DNA of 64,000 nucleotides from Bacillota bacterium (GTDB lineage: Bacteria > Bacillota > Bacilli > Bacillales_A > Planococcaceae). The DNA is taken from positions 1 through 64,000 of the forward strand of contig JAEXYZ010000066.1 in NCBI GenBank assembly GCA_023405135.1, read 5' to 3'. Below are positions 25,677-33,548 of this stretch, piece by piece. Under the pieces are notes generated by a model, which did no database searches, was not told the DNA's origin, and saw nothing but the letters and a program-made list of their open reading frames with translations. A program made the position numbers and the translations under genes. Each line of letters starts with the position of its first letter. Within the stretch, counting starts at the first letter, position 1.

Positions 25677-26339
25677 TTGACAAGCTCAACTGGAATTACG
25701 AATGATTATTACTTACCTTCAGCAAATACGGTCAAAATAAGTGAAACTGGGGATAATTCGAAGCTTGGTAAAGACGCATTTTTGAAAATATTAGTTACAC
25801 AGCTTCAGCATCAGGATCCAACTTCTCCAATGGATGATAAAGAGTTTATAGCACAAATGGCCCAATTTTCATCGTTAGAACAGATGCAAAATATGACGTC
25901 TGCCATGGAAAATTTACTTTTATCACAACAGCAAACTCAATTAATGAGCTATACGACATTTATTGGTAAGGAAGTTAAATGGCATGAGATAACCGAAGAA
26001 ATGGATGAAAAGGGTAATCCAATTATTCTTGAAGGAACTGGTATTATTAATGAACTGAAATTTGTTGATGGTTCTCCAGTATTCATTCTGAAGGATGGAA
26101 AAGAAATTACACCTGGTCATATTTCAGCAATTTTAAGTGGTTCATCTACTAGTGAGCCAGTTGAAAATCCATTAGTGACAGCAAGTAAACTAATTGGACA
26201 AACCGTTCAATATGAATCGGAAGGCGAGACAATTCAAGATGTAATTGAAGCCGTTTCAACAAATAATACGTTGATTGAATATATTCTCGCAAATGGTGCT
26301 CGTTTAACGAAAGATCAATTTAAGCTAGTAAATGAATAA
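25677..26339 (+). CDS. flgD: flagellar hook assembly scaffold FlgD
   Basis: 220 aa. FlgD caps the growing hook. The N-terminal export and capping region carries LGKDAFLKILVTQLQHQDPT and DDKEFIAQMAQFSSLEQMQNM, the family signature. The C-terminal part (from about residue 95) is a Bacillus-type variable domain rather than the Tudor/FnIII pair of enterics. The start is TTG 25677, behind GAGGGGGTG, three bases after fliK. B. subtilis calls this ylxG/flgD. Confidence 0.94.
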   Translation: MTSSTGITNDYYLPSANTVKISETGDNSKLGKDAFLKILVTQLQHQDPTSPMDDKEFIAQMAQFSSLEQMQNMTSAMENLLLSQQQTQLMSYTTFIGKEVKWHEITEEMDEKGNPIILEGTGIINELKFVDGSPVFILKDGKEITPGHISAILSGSSTSEPVENPLVTASKLIGQTVQYESEGETIQDVIEAVSTNNTLIEYILANGARLTKDQFKLVNE

Positions 26340-26353
26340 GGTAGGTGAAACAC

Positions 26354-26731
26354 ATGCATCGAATAGGTATTCAGCACGTGCCATTGCAACCTACCATTCA
26401 ACCAAATCAAAATAAAAAACAGTCAGTTGAACCAAAGCAATCCTTTATCGAACATTTACAAAATGCAACAAATAGTCAAGAATTGAAAATAAGTAAGCAT
26501 GCAAATGAGCGTTTATTGGAACGAAATATTAACATTTCGGATCAGGAATGGCAGACTGTTACAGATAAAGTATTTGAAGCACGTTCAAAAGGTGTTAATC
26601 AGCCTTTAGTGTTGATGGATCAAGCAGCATTAATCGTTAGTGCTAAAAATGCAACGGTAATTACGGCGATGGAACGCACTGAGGCAAAAAATCAAGTATT
26701 TACAAATATTGATGGCACAATTGTGCTATAG
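26354..26731 (+). CDS. flagellar operon protein of the TIGR02530 type
   Basis: 125 aa. After a Gln/Pro-rich start, the conserved part reads LKISKHANERLLERNINISD and VNQPLVLMDQAALIVSAKNATV, ending QVFTNIDGTIVL. I recognise this as the small flagellar-operon family found beside flgD and flgE in many Bacillales and Clostridia; its role is unknown, with hook assembly the obvious guess from its neighbours. ATG 26354 sits six bases after GGTAGGTG; an in-frame GTG at 26345 lies inside that site. Confidence 0.8.
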   Translation: MHRIGIQHVPLQPTIQPNQNKKQSVEPKQSFIEHLQNATNSQELKISKHANERLLERNINISDQEWQTVTDKVFEARSKGVNQPLVLMDQAALIVSAKNATVITAMERTEAKNQVFTNIDGTIVL

Positions 26732-26761
26732 GGGCTGGACCTTTCATTGATTGGAAGCCTC

Positions 26762-26787
26762 GTGTTGTGGACTGATTGAAACAACAC
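26762..26787 (+). repeat. small inverted repeat upstream of flgE
   Basis: GTGTTGT (26762-26768) and ACAACAC (26781-26787) can form a seven-pair hairpin in the 100-base gap before flgE. No T-run follows. It may stabilise the flgE message end or affect its translation; hook subunit is needed in excess. Confidence 0.35.
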
Positions 26788-26831
26788 ATATAAACAAACC
26801 ATAATTTGATAAATGAAGGGAGAACGAACAA

Positions 26832-27797
26832 ATGTTACGTTCAATGTATTCAGGTATTTCAGGCTTAAAAAACCATCAAACAAAATTGGATGTTATTGGA
26901 AATAATATTTCAAATGTTAATACTTACGGTTTTAAGAAAAGTCGCGTTGTCTTTAAAGATTTAGTATCTCAATCAGTTTCAGGTGCCTCTGGTTCTACTG
27001 GTACTAGAGGTGGTGTTAACCCAATGCAGGTTGGATTAGGTTCACAAATGGCTGCTATTGATGTAATTCATGGAACGGGTTCACTACAAACTACTTTACG
27101 TACACTTGATTTAGCCATTTCAGGAGACGGATTCTTTATGGTTGGGGATTCGACTGTAGCACCTGATGAAGATGGGGTCATTGCAGCCGATTCAGGATTT
27201 AGTAATGTTCTATATACTCGTGCCGGTAATTTTTATATGGATCGTAACGGCTATTTAGTTAACTCTGAGGGTAAATATTTAGTAGGTGTTGCAAATCCAA
27301 CATTATATGAAGAAGTTGATGCGGAGGCAACTAGTGAAGCTGAAGCTGATAAAGCTACTGCAACAACTGCTATCGGAACTGATAATCTTTATGAAGATGG
27401 TGCAATTGATGTTGATGGTTATGGGCCAATTAAAGTTCCAACAAATGCACAATCTATGAGTATTGGACAAGATGGAACGGTAAGTTATGTTGATGTTAAT
27501 GGTAAACTGCAATTTGCAGGTCAATTAATACTTGCAAAATTCCCAAACCCTGGTGGTCTTGAAAAAAGTGGAAATAACTATTATCAAGTTACATCGAACT
27601 CTGGAGATCCTACAGTACAAATAGCAACTCAACAAGGAATTGGTTCTGTACAATCTGGCTTCCTAGAAATGTCCAACGTTGACCTTTCTGAGGAGTTCAC
27701 TGAAATGATTGTTGCTCAACGTGGTTTCCAAGCGAACTCTCGTATTATTACAACATCTGATGAAATTTTACAAGAGCTTGTTAATTTAAAACGCTAA
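26832..27797 (+). CDS. flgE: flagellar hook protein FlgE
   Basis: 321 aa. FlgE polymerises into the hook. The N-terminus MLRSMYSGISGLKNHQTKLD with VIGNNISNVNTYGFKKSRVV and the C-terminal GFLEMSNVDLSEEFTEMIVA, QRGFQANSRIITTSDEIL are the D0 axial motifs. It is longer than B. subtilis FlgE (264 aa), partly because of an Ala/Thr/Glu/Asp-rich stretch at about 158-199 lying in the surface-exposed domain. GAAGGGAG precedes ATG 26832. Older annotations call this gene flgG; the position after flgD supports the hook. Confidence 0.9.
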   Translation: MLRSMYSGISGLKNHQTKLDVIGNNISNVNTYGFKKSRVVFKDLVSQSVSGASGSTGTRGGVNPMQVGLGSQMAAIDVIHGTGSLQTTLRTLDLAISGDGFFMVGDSTVAPDEDGVIAADSGFSNVLYTRAGNFYMDRNGYLVNSEGKYLVGVANPTLYEEVDAEATSEAEADKATATTAIGTDNLYEDGAIDVDGYGPIKVPTNAQSMSIGQDGTVSYVDVNGKLQFAGQLILAKFPNPGGLEKSGNNYYQVTSNSGDPTVQIATQQGIGSVQSGFLEMSNVDLSEEFTEMIVAQRGFQANSRIITTSDEILQELVNLKR

Positions 27798-27834
27798 TTC
27801 TATTAATACAGAATTATTTTCATAATTTCATTGC

Positions 27835-27843
27835 AAAGGAGGG
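27835..27843 (+). promoter_or_regulatory. displaced Shine-Dalgarno of flbD
   Basis: AAAGGAGGG is a near-perfect ribosome site but ends 39 bases before the family-consistent ATG of flbD at 27883. Between them lies a GC-rich hairpin; folding it leaves about ten bases, a normal spacing. Confidence 0.6.
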
Positions 27844-27845
27844 TC

Positions 27846-27875
27846 GGGCCGGCTCTCGCCAGTGCGACCCGGCCC
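27846..27875 (+). repeat. GC-rich hairpin element between the flbD ribosome site and start codon
   Basis: Outer stem GGGCCGG (27846-27852) with CCGGCCC (27869-27875), inner stem TCGC (27856-27859) with GCGA (27864-27867) and loop CAGT. About 80 percent G+C in an otherwise AT-rich operon. The core GCTCTCGCCAGTGCG (27852-27866) recurs at 118-132 with one difference. I interpret it as an inserted dispersed repeat. Confidence 0.8.
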
Positions 27876-27882
27876 TATTTCA

Positions 27883-28107
27883 ATGATTGAACTTACACGT
27901 TTAAATGGTAAACCTTTTTCATTAAACGCTTTATACATAGAAACAGTCGAAGCTTTCCCAGATACAACGATTACGTTAACGACTGGAAGGAAATTTATCG
28001 TTTTAGAAAGTGAAGAAGAGGTTCGTAATCGAGTAGCTCTTTTTTATAAAAATATTCAAGTATTATCAAACCCGCATTTACGAGGTGATGAAAATGAAGA
28101 AGAATAA
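27883..28107 (+). CDS. swrD: flagellar protein FlbD / SwrD
   Basis: 74 aa. The sequence starts MIELTRLNGKPFSLNALYIE, exactly like FlbD/SwrD proteins, followed by VEAFPDTTITLTTGRKFIVL. In B. subtilis SwrD raises stator output to increase flagellar power for swarming. I choose ATG 27883 by family alignment; the frame extends to GTG 27862, but those seven residues would be encoded by the GC-rich hairpin. Translation may depend on the upstream AAAGGAGGG being brought close by the fold. The end overlaps fliL by 14 bases. Confidence 0.88.
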   Translation: MIELTRLNGKPFSLNALYIETVEAFPDTTITLTTGRKFIVLESEEEVRNRVALFYKNIQVLSNPHLRGDENEEE

Positions 28108-28522
28108 ATTATTAACCATTATGCTCATCATTTTAGTTACAATAACTTTAATCGGTGTTGTTATTTTCGTGTTATTAACACAATTAAACAAACAACCAAC
28201 AACACTTGAACCAACAATCGATGAGATATTAGAAGCTACTGTCGATGTACCAGAGTTAACAACGAACCTTGCAGACAATAGTATAGTTCGTTTAACACTA
28301 AAAATACAAACAGATAGTAAAGAAGCGGCAGAAGAATTAATAAAACGTGACTTCCAAACAAACAATATCATCATTGAAGAATTAGCAGAAATGACGAAAA
28401 AGGATTTAGCAGGGAAACAAGGGAAAGTACTATTTGAATCAACAATTAAATCGAAAATAAATGAATTGATGCAAGAGGGTGAGGTTCAACAAGTATATAT
28501 AACCTCCTACATCATTCAGTAA
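28094..28522 (+). CDS. fliL: flagellar basal body-associated protein FliL
   Basis: 142 aa. FliL is a single-pass membrane protein that rings the stator. The N-terminal MKKNKLLTIMLIILVTITLI is the membrane anchor; the external domain contains VDVPELTTNLADNSIVRLTL and ends KSKINELMQEGEVQQVYITS. I choose ATG 28094, seven bases after CGAGGTG; GTG 28085 and ATG 28088 are possible but overlap the site. It lies within the fliL-fliM-fliY switch gene block. Confidence 0.93.
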   Translation: MKKNKLLTIMLIILVTITLIGVVIFVLLTQLNKQPTTLEPTIDEILEATVDVPELTTNLADNSIVRLTLKIQTDSKEAAEELIKRDFQTNNIIIEELAEMTKKDLAGKQGKVLFESTIKSKINELMQEGEVQQVYITSYIIQ

Positions 28523-28551
28523 ACGAAACATCTTGAAATGGAGGTGGGCAA

Positions 28552-29547
28552 ATGGCAGGAGATGTATTATCCCAATCAGAAATTGATGCGCTGCTTTCAG
28601 CGATATCAACGGGTGAAATGTCAGCAGATGACATGAAAAAAGATGAAGAAGCAAAAAAGGTAAAAGTTTATGACTTTAAACGTGCTCTTCGTTTTTCGAA
28701 AGATCAAATCCGAAGTTTGACCCGTATACATGAAAATTTTGCGCGACTACTAACGACTTTCTTTTCTGCACAGCTAAGAACTTATGTTCAAATTACTGTT
28801 GCTTCTGTCGATCAAATTCCCTTTGAGGAATTTGTACGCTCAATACCAAATATGACATTAATAAATGTATTTGAAGTACCACCATTAGATGGTAATATTT
28901 TAATGGAGATTAATCCGAATATCGCATACTCCATGTTAGACCGTTTAATGGGAGGTAGTGGATCAAGCTATAGTAATGTAGATAATCTAACTGAAATTGA
29001 ACAAAAAATAATGACGAATTTATTTGAAAGATCATTTGATAATTTACGAGAAGCATGGGATTCGATTGCAGAAATTGACCCTATGCTTGTTGAACTTGAA
29101 GTAAACCCTCAATTTTTACAAATGATTTCACCAAATGAAACAGTTGTTGTTATATCATTAAATACAATAATTGGTGAGACAACAGGGATGATTAATATTT
29201 GTATCCCTCATGTTGTGTTAGAGCCAATTATTCACAATTTGTCTGTTCAGTATTGGATGCAGTCTAATACAAAAGAAGCAACTCCTGAACAAGCTGATAT
29301 GTTAGAAAAACGAGTTAAACAAGCACAGCTACCATTAATTGCCGAGCTTGGTACAACAGATATAACGATTGAAGATTTTCTTTATATGAGTGTTGGAGAT
29401 GTTATTCAGTTAGATCGAAAAATAGATGAACCACTAATTTTAAAAGTTGGAGGTTTACCTAAATTTACAGTACAACCAGGTAAACGAAATAAAAAAATGG
29501 CAATCCAAATTATCGACCCTTTGAAAGGAGGAGACGAAAATGAGTAA
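28552..29547 (+). CDS. fliM: flagellar motor switch protein FliM
   Basis: 331 aa. FliM is the C-ring protein that binds phosphorylated CheY. The N-terminal CheY-P docking peptide is LSQSEIDALLSAIS; the middle CheC-like domain shows DRLMGGSGSSY and LTEIEQKIMTNLFERSF; the C-terminal SpoA domain ends the protein (DVIQLDRKIDEPLILKVGG). TGGAGGTGG precedes ATG 28552. It overlaps fliY by eight bases. Confidence 0.97.
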   Translation: MAGDVLSQSEIDALLSAISTGEMSADDMKKDEEAKKVKVYDFKRALRFSKDQIRSLTRIHENFARLLTTFFSAQLRTYVQITVASVDQIPFEEFVRSIPNMTLINVFEVPPLDGNILMEINPNIAYSMLDRLMGGSGSSYSNVDNLTEIEQKIMTNLFERSFDNLREAWDSIAEIDPMLVELEVNPQFLQMISPNETVVVISLNTIIGETTGMINICIPHVVLEPIIHNLSVQYWMQSNTKEATPEQADMLEKRVKQAQLPLIAELGTTDITIEDFLYMSVGDVIQLDRKIDEPLILKVGGLPKFTVQPGKRNKKMAIQIIDPLKGGDENE

Positions 29548-30757
29548 TGAAATGCTCTCCCAAGAAGAAATTGAGGCTCTATTAAGGGGCGAAACGTTGG
29601 AAGAAAAAAACAACGACCAAGAAACGAATGATGATGAATTTCGCGTAGAAGATTATCTTAGTTCAATGGAACAAGATGCTTTAGGTGAAGTTGGAAATAT
29701 TTCATTTGGAAGCTCAGCAACTGCGTTATCTGCTCTTTTAGGACAAAAGGTGGACATTACAACTCCAGTAGTCTCATTGATTCATCGAAAACGTTTAGAA
29801 GAGGAGTTCCCTCATCCATATGTTGCAATTCAAGTGGAATATACAACAGGTTTAAGTGGTATGAACCTGCTAGTCATTAAACAATCAGATGCTGCAATAA
29901 TTGCTGACTTAATGTTAGGAGGTAATGGATTAAATCCAAATCCTGATTTAGGAGAAATCCAATTAAGTGCAGTACAAGAAGCTATGAATCAAATGATGGG
30001 TTCAGCTGCAACATCAATGTCTACTGTATTCAACAAAAAAGTAGATATTTCACCACCTTCAATTGATTTATTGAATTTCTCTCAAAATGAAGGAAAAGAA
30101 AGTATACCGAATGAAGACCTTTTAATAAAAGTTTCATTCCGATTGAAAATTGGTGATTTAATCGATTCAAACTTAATGCAATTATTACCGTTAGAGTTTG
30201 GGAAGAGCATTGTTAAATCATTGCTTGGAGGAGATGAACCACCAGCACAACCAGAACCTGCTGTACAACAACCAGTACAACAATCTGTACCTGTGCAACC
30301 AGTAGCTCCTCAACAGCAACAACCAGTTCAGCCACCTCCAGCTTCACAGCAGCAGGTTTATCAACAGCAGGCTGCAACGATGTATGCTGAACCGCAAGCT
30401 TATGCGATGCCGCAATATCAACCACCGGCGCAGCCAGTAAATGTACAGCAAGCTCAATTTGCGACATTTGAAAATGCAAATATTTCTAAGGAAGAAGCTC
30501 GTAACTTGAATATGTTATTAGATATTCCGTTGCAAGTAACTGTTGAGCTAGGACGTACAAAACATACTGTAAAGGATATTTTACAGCTTGCTTCTGGCTC
30601 GATTATAGAATTGGACAAGTTGGCTGGTGAACCTGTAGATATTTTAGTTAATAGCCGACTTATTGCAAAAGGTGAAGTTGTTGTAATCGATGAAAATTTT
30701 GGTGTTCGAATTACAGATATATTAAGTCAAGCAGAGCGATTAAATAATCTAAAATAG
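29540..30757 (+). CDS. fliY: flagellar motor switch phosphatase FliY
   Basis: 405 aa. FliY combines a CheC-type CheY-P phosphatase with a FliN-type C-ring domain. The N-terminal peptide LSQEEIEALLRGE resembles the CheY-P target of FliM. The two phosphatase motifs are LGEVGNISFGSSATALSALL and AVQEAMNQMMGSAATSM. A Pro/Gln-rich linker (about 235-310) leads to the FliN/SpoA domain LNMLLDIPLQVTVELGRTKH. Its linker is longer and more Gln-rich than I expect for B. subtilis FliY (378 aa). It starts inside the 3' end of fliM at ATG 29540 behind GGAGGAG. Confidence 0.96.
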   Translation: MSNEMLSQEEIEALLRGETLEEKNNDQETNDDEFRVEDYLSSMEQDALGEVGNISFGSSATALSALLGQKVDITTPVVSLIHRKRLEEEFPHPYVAIQVEYTTGLSGMNLLVIKQSDAAIIADLMLGGNGLNPNPDLGEIQLSAVQEAMNQMMGSAATSMSTVFNKKVDISPPSIDLLNFSQNEGKESIPNEDLLIKVSFRLKIGDLIDSNLMQLLPLEFGKSIVKSLLGGDEPPAQPEPAVQQPVQQSVPVQPVAPQQQQPVQPPPASQQQVYQQQAATMYAEPQAYAMPQYQPPAQPVNVQQAQFATFENANISKEEARNLNMLLDIPLQVTVELGRTKHTVKDILQLASGSIIELDKLAGEPVDILVNSRLIAKGEVVVIDENFGVRITDILSQAERLNNLK

Positions 30758-30779
30758 TAATTTATTGGAGGAATTTTGA

Positions 30780-31142
30780 ATGTCAAAAAAAATATTAATA
30801 GTTGATGACGCTGCGTTTATGCGCATGATGATTAAAGATATTTTAACGAAAAATGGATTTGAAGTGGTAGGAGAAGCTGCTGATGGTCTTCAAGCTGTTG
30901 AAAAGTACAATGAATTACGACCAGACTTAGTAACAATGGATATTACGATGCCAGAGATGGATGGAATTGCAGCATTAAAAGCAATTAAATCTACTGATCC
31001 AAATGCTACTGTTATCATGTGTTCTGCAATGGGACAACAAGCAATGGTAATCGATGCAATACAAGCTGGAGCAAAAGACTTTATTGTAAAACCGTTCCAA
31101 GCAGATCGTGTTATTGAAGCTATTCAAAAAGCATTAGGGTAA
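30780..31142 (+). CDS. cheY: chemotaxis response regulator CheY
   Basis: 120 aa, a single receiver domain. The acidic pocket is Asp9-Asp10 in ILIVDDAAFMRMM, the phosphorylated residue is Asp54 in VTMDITMPEMDG, and the conserved lysine lies in IVKPFQADRV. CheY-P acts on FliM and FliY, whose genes lie immediately upstream, and in B. subtilis favours counterclockwise rotation. GGAGG precedes ATG 30780. Confidence 0.97.
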   Translation: MSKKILIVDDAAFMRMMIKDILTKNGFEVVGEAADGLQAVEKYNELRPDLVTMDITMPEMDGIAALKAIKSTDPNATVIMCSAMGQQAMVIDAIQAGAKDFIVKPFQADRVIEAIQKALG

Positions 31143-31146
31143 TAAA

Positions 31147-31818
31147 ATGAAATTTAAGTTATCTATACCATTTCGGCTTGTCATTGCGTTACTAATTACA
31201 TTTCTAATGATGACACCTACAGATATAACGTTAGCAAGTCAAAAAAGCCCTATGGTTTCAAATGAATGTTTGCAAAATCCAGAAACTTGCGAAGATACGC
31301 AACCGGCTGTCGATCCAGAGGAATCTAATTCGGCAGCTGTAGGATTAGGGCTGTGGGATTATATAAAAATGTTATTTGCTCTTATTTTTGTACTTGCATT
31401 GTTATTGTTTATTTTAAAGTTTGTTAATAAAAAAAGTTTGAAATATCAACAAAATAATGTAGTACGAAATATTGGTGGAATATCTGTTGGGGCTCAAAAA
31501 TCAATTCAGCTTCTCCATATTGGCGATAAATTATATATTGTTGGTGTTGGCGATAATGTGCAGTTAATTAAAGAAATAAATGATCCGGATGAAGTTCAAC
31601 AATTAGTAACATATTATAATGAAAAACAATCATTCACTGCGTCTACAACGCCATACATTTTAGAACTATTTAAAAAATTAAAGCGAAACGATAATGAATT
31701 GCAAACTAAAGAAGAAGATTCGAGTTTTAGTGATATTTTCAACAAAAGGTTGTCAGATATAAAAAAAGAGAGAAAGCATGAATTGGAAAAATGGAAAGAA
31801 AAGGAGAAGGAAAAATAA
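31147..31818 (+). CDS. fliO: flagellar biosynthetic protein FliO (FliZ)
   Basis: 223 aa. A signal-like N-terminus (LVIALLITFLMMTPTDITLA) and one strong transmembrane helix (about 70-92, MLFALIFVLALLLFILKF) flank a short external loop; the cytoplasmic FliO domain follows with VGAQKSIQLLHIGDKLYIVG. FliO aids assembly of the FliP-FliR export core. Bacillus annotations call it fliZ. The C-terminal tail is highly basic and charged. The stop overlaps the fliP start. Confidence 0.92.
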   Translation: MKFKLSIPFRLVIALLITFLMMTPTDITLASQKSPMVSNECLQNPETCEDTQPAVDPEESNSAAVGLGLWDYIKMLFALIFVLALLLFILKFVNKKSLKYQQNNVVRNIGGISVGAQKSIQLLHIGDKLYIVGVGDNVQLIKEINDPDEVQQLVTYYNEKQSFTASTTPYILELFKKLKRNDNELQTKEEDSSFSDIFNKRLSDIKKERKHELEKWKEKEKEK

Positions 31819-32483
31819 TGGAAGATTTTATCTCATTCTTTTCTGAAAATGATCCGACGAACGTCTCAACTTCAGTAAAATTACTACTCGTTTTGACAGT
31901 GCTTTCCCTTGCACCAAGTATATTAATATTGATGACTTCCTTTGCTCGAATTGCGATTGTGCTTTCATTTACTCGTACTGCACTGGCAACTTCGACAATA
32001 CCACCAAATCAGGTGATTATTGGACTAGCATTATTTTTAACATTTTTTATAATGGCGCCAACGTTTCAAGAAGTGAATGAACAAGCATTACAGCCATTAT
32101 TTAATGAAGAAATTGGAATAGAAGAAGCTTACGATCGTGCGACGGCTCCTTTTAAAGAGTTTATGTCTAAGCATACAAGGCAAAAAGATTTGGAGCTATT
32201 TATTAATTACAATCAAGCAGAACGACCAGAATCGATTGAAGATATACCTTTATCGATGTTAGTTCCGGCATTTGTATTAAGTGAATTAAAAACAGCTTTT
32301 CAAATAGGTTTTATGATTTTTATTCCATTCTTAGTAATTGATATGGTTGTAGCAAGTGTGCTTATGTCAATGGGTATGATGATGCTTCCGCCAGTAATGA
32401 TTTCATTGCCATTTAAAATTTTGCTATTTATTTTAGTTGATGGATGGTATTTAGTCATTAAATCTTTACTTCAAAGTTTTTAG
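31818..32483 (+). CDS. fliP: flagellar export protein FliP
   Basis: 221 aa. FliP forms the core of the export gate with FliQ and FliR. LAPSILILMTSFARIAIVLS, TIPPNQVIIGLALFLTFFIM, LSMLVPAFVLSELKTAFQIG and MGMMMLPPVMISLPFKILLF are the conserved membrane segments. I use ATG 31818 overlapping the fliO stop (TAATG), with AAGGAGAAGG upstream; the upstream ATG at 31791 adds nine basic residues and precedes the ribosome site. SwrB, encoded at 45319, promotes FliP assembly in B. subtilis. Confidence 0.96.
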   Translation: MEDFISFFSENDPTNVSTSVKLLLVLTVLSLAPSILILMTSFARIAIVLSFTRTALATSTIPPNQVIIGLALFLTFFIMAPTFQEVNEQALQPLFNEEIGIEEAYDRATAPFKEFMSKHTRQKDLELFINYNQAERPESIEDIPLSMLVPAFVLSELKTAFQIGFMIFIPFLVIDMVVASVLMSMGMMMLPPVMISLPFKILLFILVDGWYLVIKSLLQSF

Positions 32484-32496
32484 GGGATGATACTAT

Positions 32497-32766
32497 ATGA
32501 CAGAAGAAATGGTCATTACAATTGCAGAAAGAGCTATATGGATTGTCCTCCTTGTTTCAGGACCTTTATTAATAATAGCACTCGTTACAGGATTAGCGGT
32601 TAGTATTTTTCAAGCAACAACTTCGATACAAGAACAAACGATGTCTTTTGTACCGAAAATCGTTGCTGTATTAGTTGGACTTATATTTTTTGGACCATGG
32701 ATGATTTCTCAAATAACTGATTATTTTTATGATATTCTTAATAACTTAACTCGGTATATCGGGTGA
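32497..32766 (+). CDS. fliQ: flagellar export protein FliQ
   Basis: 89 aa with two transmembrane helices (AIWIVLLVSGPLLIIALVTG and IVAVLVGLIFFGPWMISQIT) joined by the conserved SIFQATTSIQEQTMSFVPK. It is a subunit of the helical export gate. It lies between fliP and fliR with short spacers. Confidence 0.96.
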   Translation: MTEEMVITIAERAIWIVLLVSGPLLIIALVTGLAVSIFQATTSIQEQTMSFVPKIVAVLVGLIFFGPWMISQITDYFYDILNNLTRYIG

Positions 32767-32770
32767 TTGA

Positions 32771-33547
32771 ATGACAGAAATTATACCAAAACTTTCGGTC
32801 TTACTTTTAATCATTGTTAGAGTTTCTGCTTTTTTCGTATCAGTCCCTTTTTTTTCATATCGTACAATTCCTGCTCAATTGAGAATAGCATTAGCACTTC
32901 TATTTTCTTGGATGATTTATTATACGGTCAATATAGAAGCTATTCCAATTGATGGAGATTACATATTACTTGTTTTAAAAGAAGCAATTGTTGGTTTAGT
33001 ACTTGGTTTAACTGCGTATCTCATTACATCCGCGATGCAAATGGCAGGTGGTTTTATTGATTTTGAAATGGGTTTTGCTATGGCCAATGTAATTGATCCA
33101 CAAACTGGAGTAAATACACCATTGATGGGTCAATTCTTTAATTTTTTACTTTTATTTGTTTTGCTTGCAATAAACGGACATCATCTGATATTAGATGGGA
33201 TTTATTATAGCTATCAATTTATGCCGATTAATCAAATTTTCCCGAACTTTGGAGATGCTAATTTTGCAGAGTTTGTGATGAAATTGATTGGTACTGTTTT
33301 TGCAATTGCATTTCAAATGTCAGCGCCAATCGTTGCATCTTTATTTTTAGTTACATTGGCATTAGGGATTACAGCAAAAACAGTTCCTCAGTTAAATATA
33401 TTTGTTATCGGCTTTGCTGTTAAAATTGCAGTTGGCTTACTTGTTTTAATCGTATCTATGGGAGTCTTGATTGAAGTGATGGAAAAAATAATTGAATTTA
33501 TGATCCTATCTATGCGAGATTTAATGCGATTATTAGGTGGTGCTTAA
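32771..33547 (+). CDS. fliR: flagellar export protein FliR
   Basis: 258 aa, several transmembrane helices. RVSAFFVSVPFFSYRTIPAQ, GGFIDFEMGFAMANVIDPQT and PQLNIFVIGFAVKIAVGLLV are family motifs. FliR completes the FliPQR gate and contacts FlhB. ATG 32771 lies five bases after fliQ, with GGGTGATT upstream. Its 3' end carries the ribosome site of flhB. Confidence 0.95.
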   Translation: MTEIIPKLSVLLLIIVRVSAFFVSVPFFSYRTIPAQLRIALALLFSWMIYYTVNIEAIPIDGDYILLVLKEAIVGLVLGLTAYLITSAMQMAGGFIDFEMGFAMANVIDPQTGVNTPLMGQFFNFLLLFVLLAINGHHLILDGIYYSYQFMPINQIFPNFGDANFAEFVMKLIGTVFAIAFQMSAPIVASLFLVTLALGITAKTVPQLNIFVIGFAVKIAVGLLVLIVSMGVLIEVMEKIIEFMILSMRDLMRLLGGA

Positions 33548-33548
33548 T

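Noticed and set aside
27862..27882. GTG start giving FlbD seven extra residues
   Set aside because: The extra residues would be encoded by the hairpin and do not fit the family start MIxLTRLNG. No closer ribosome site favours it.
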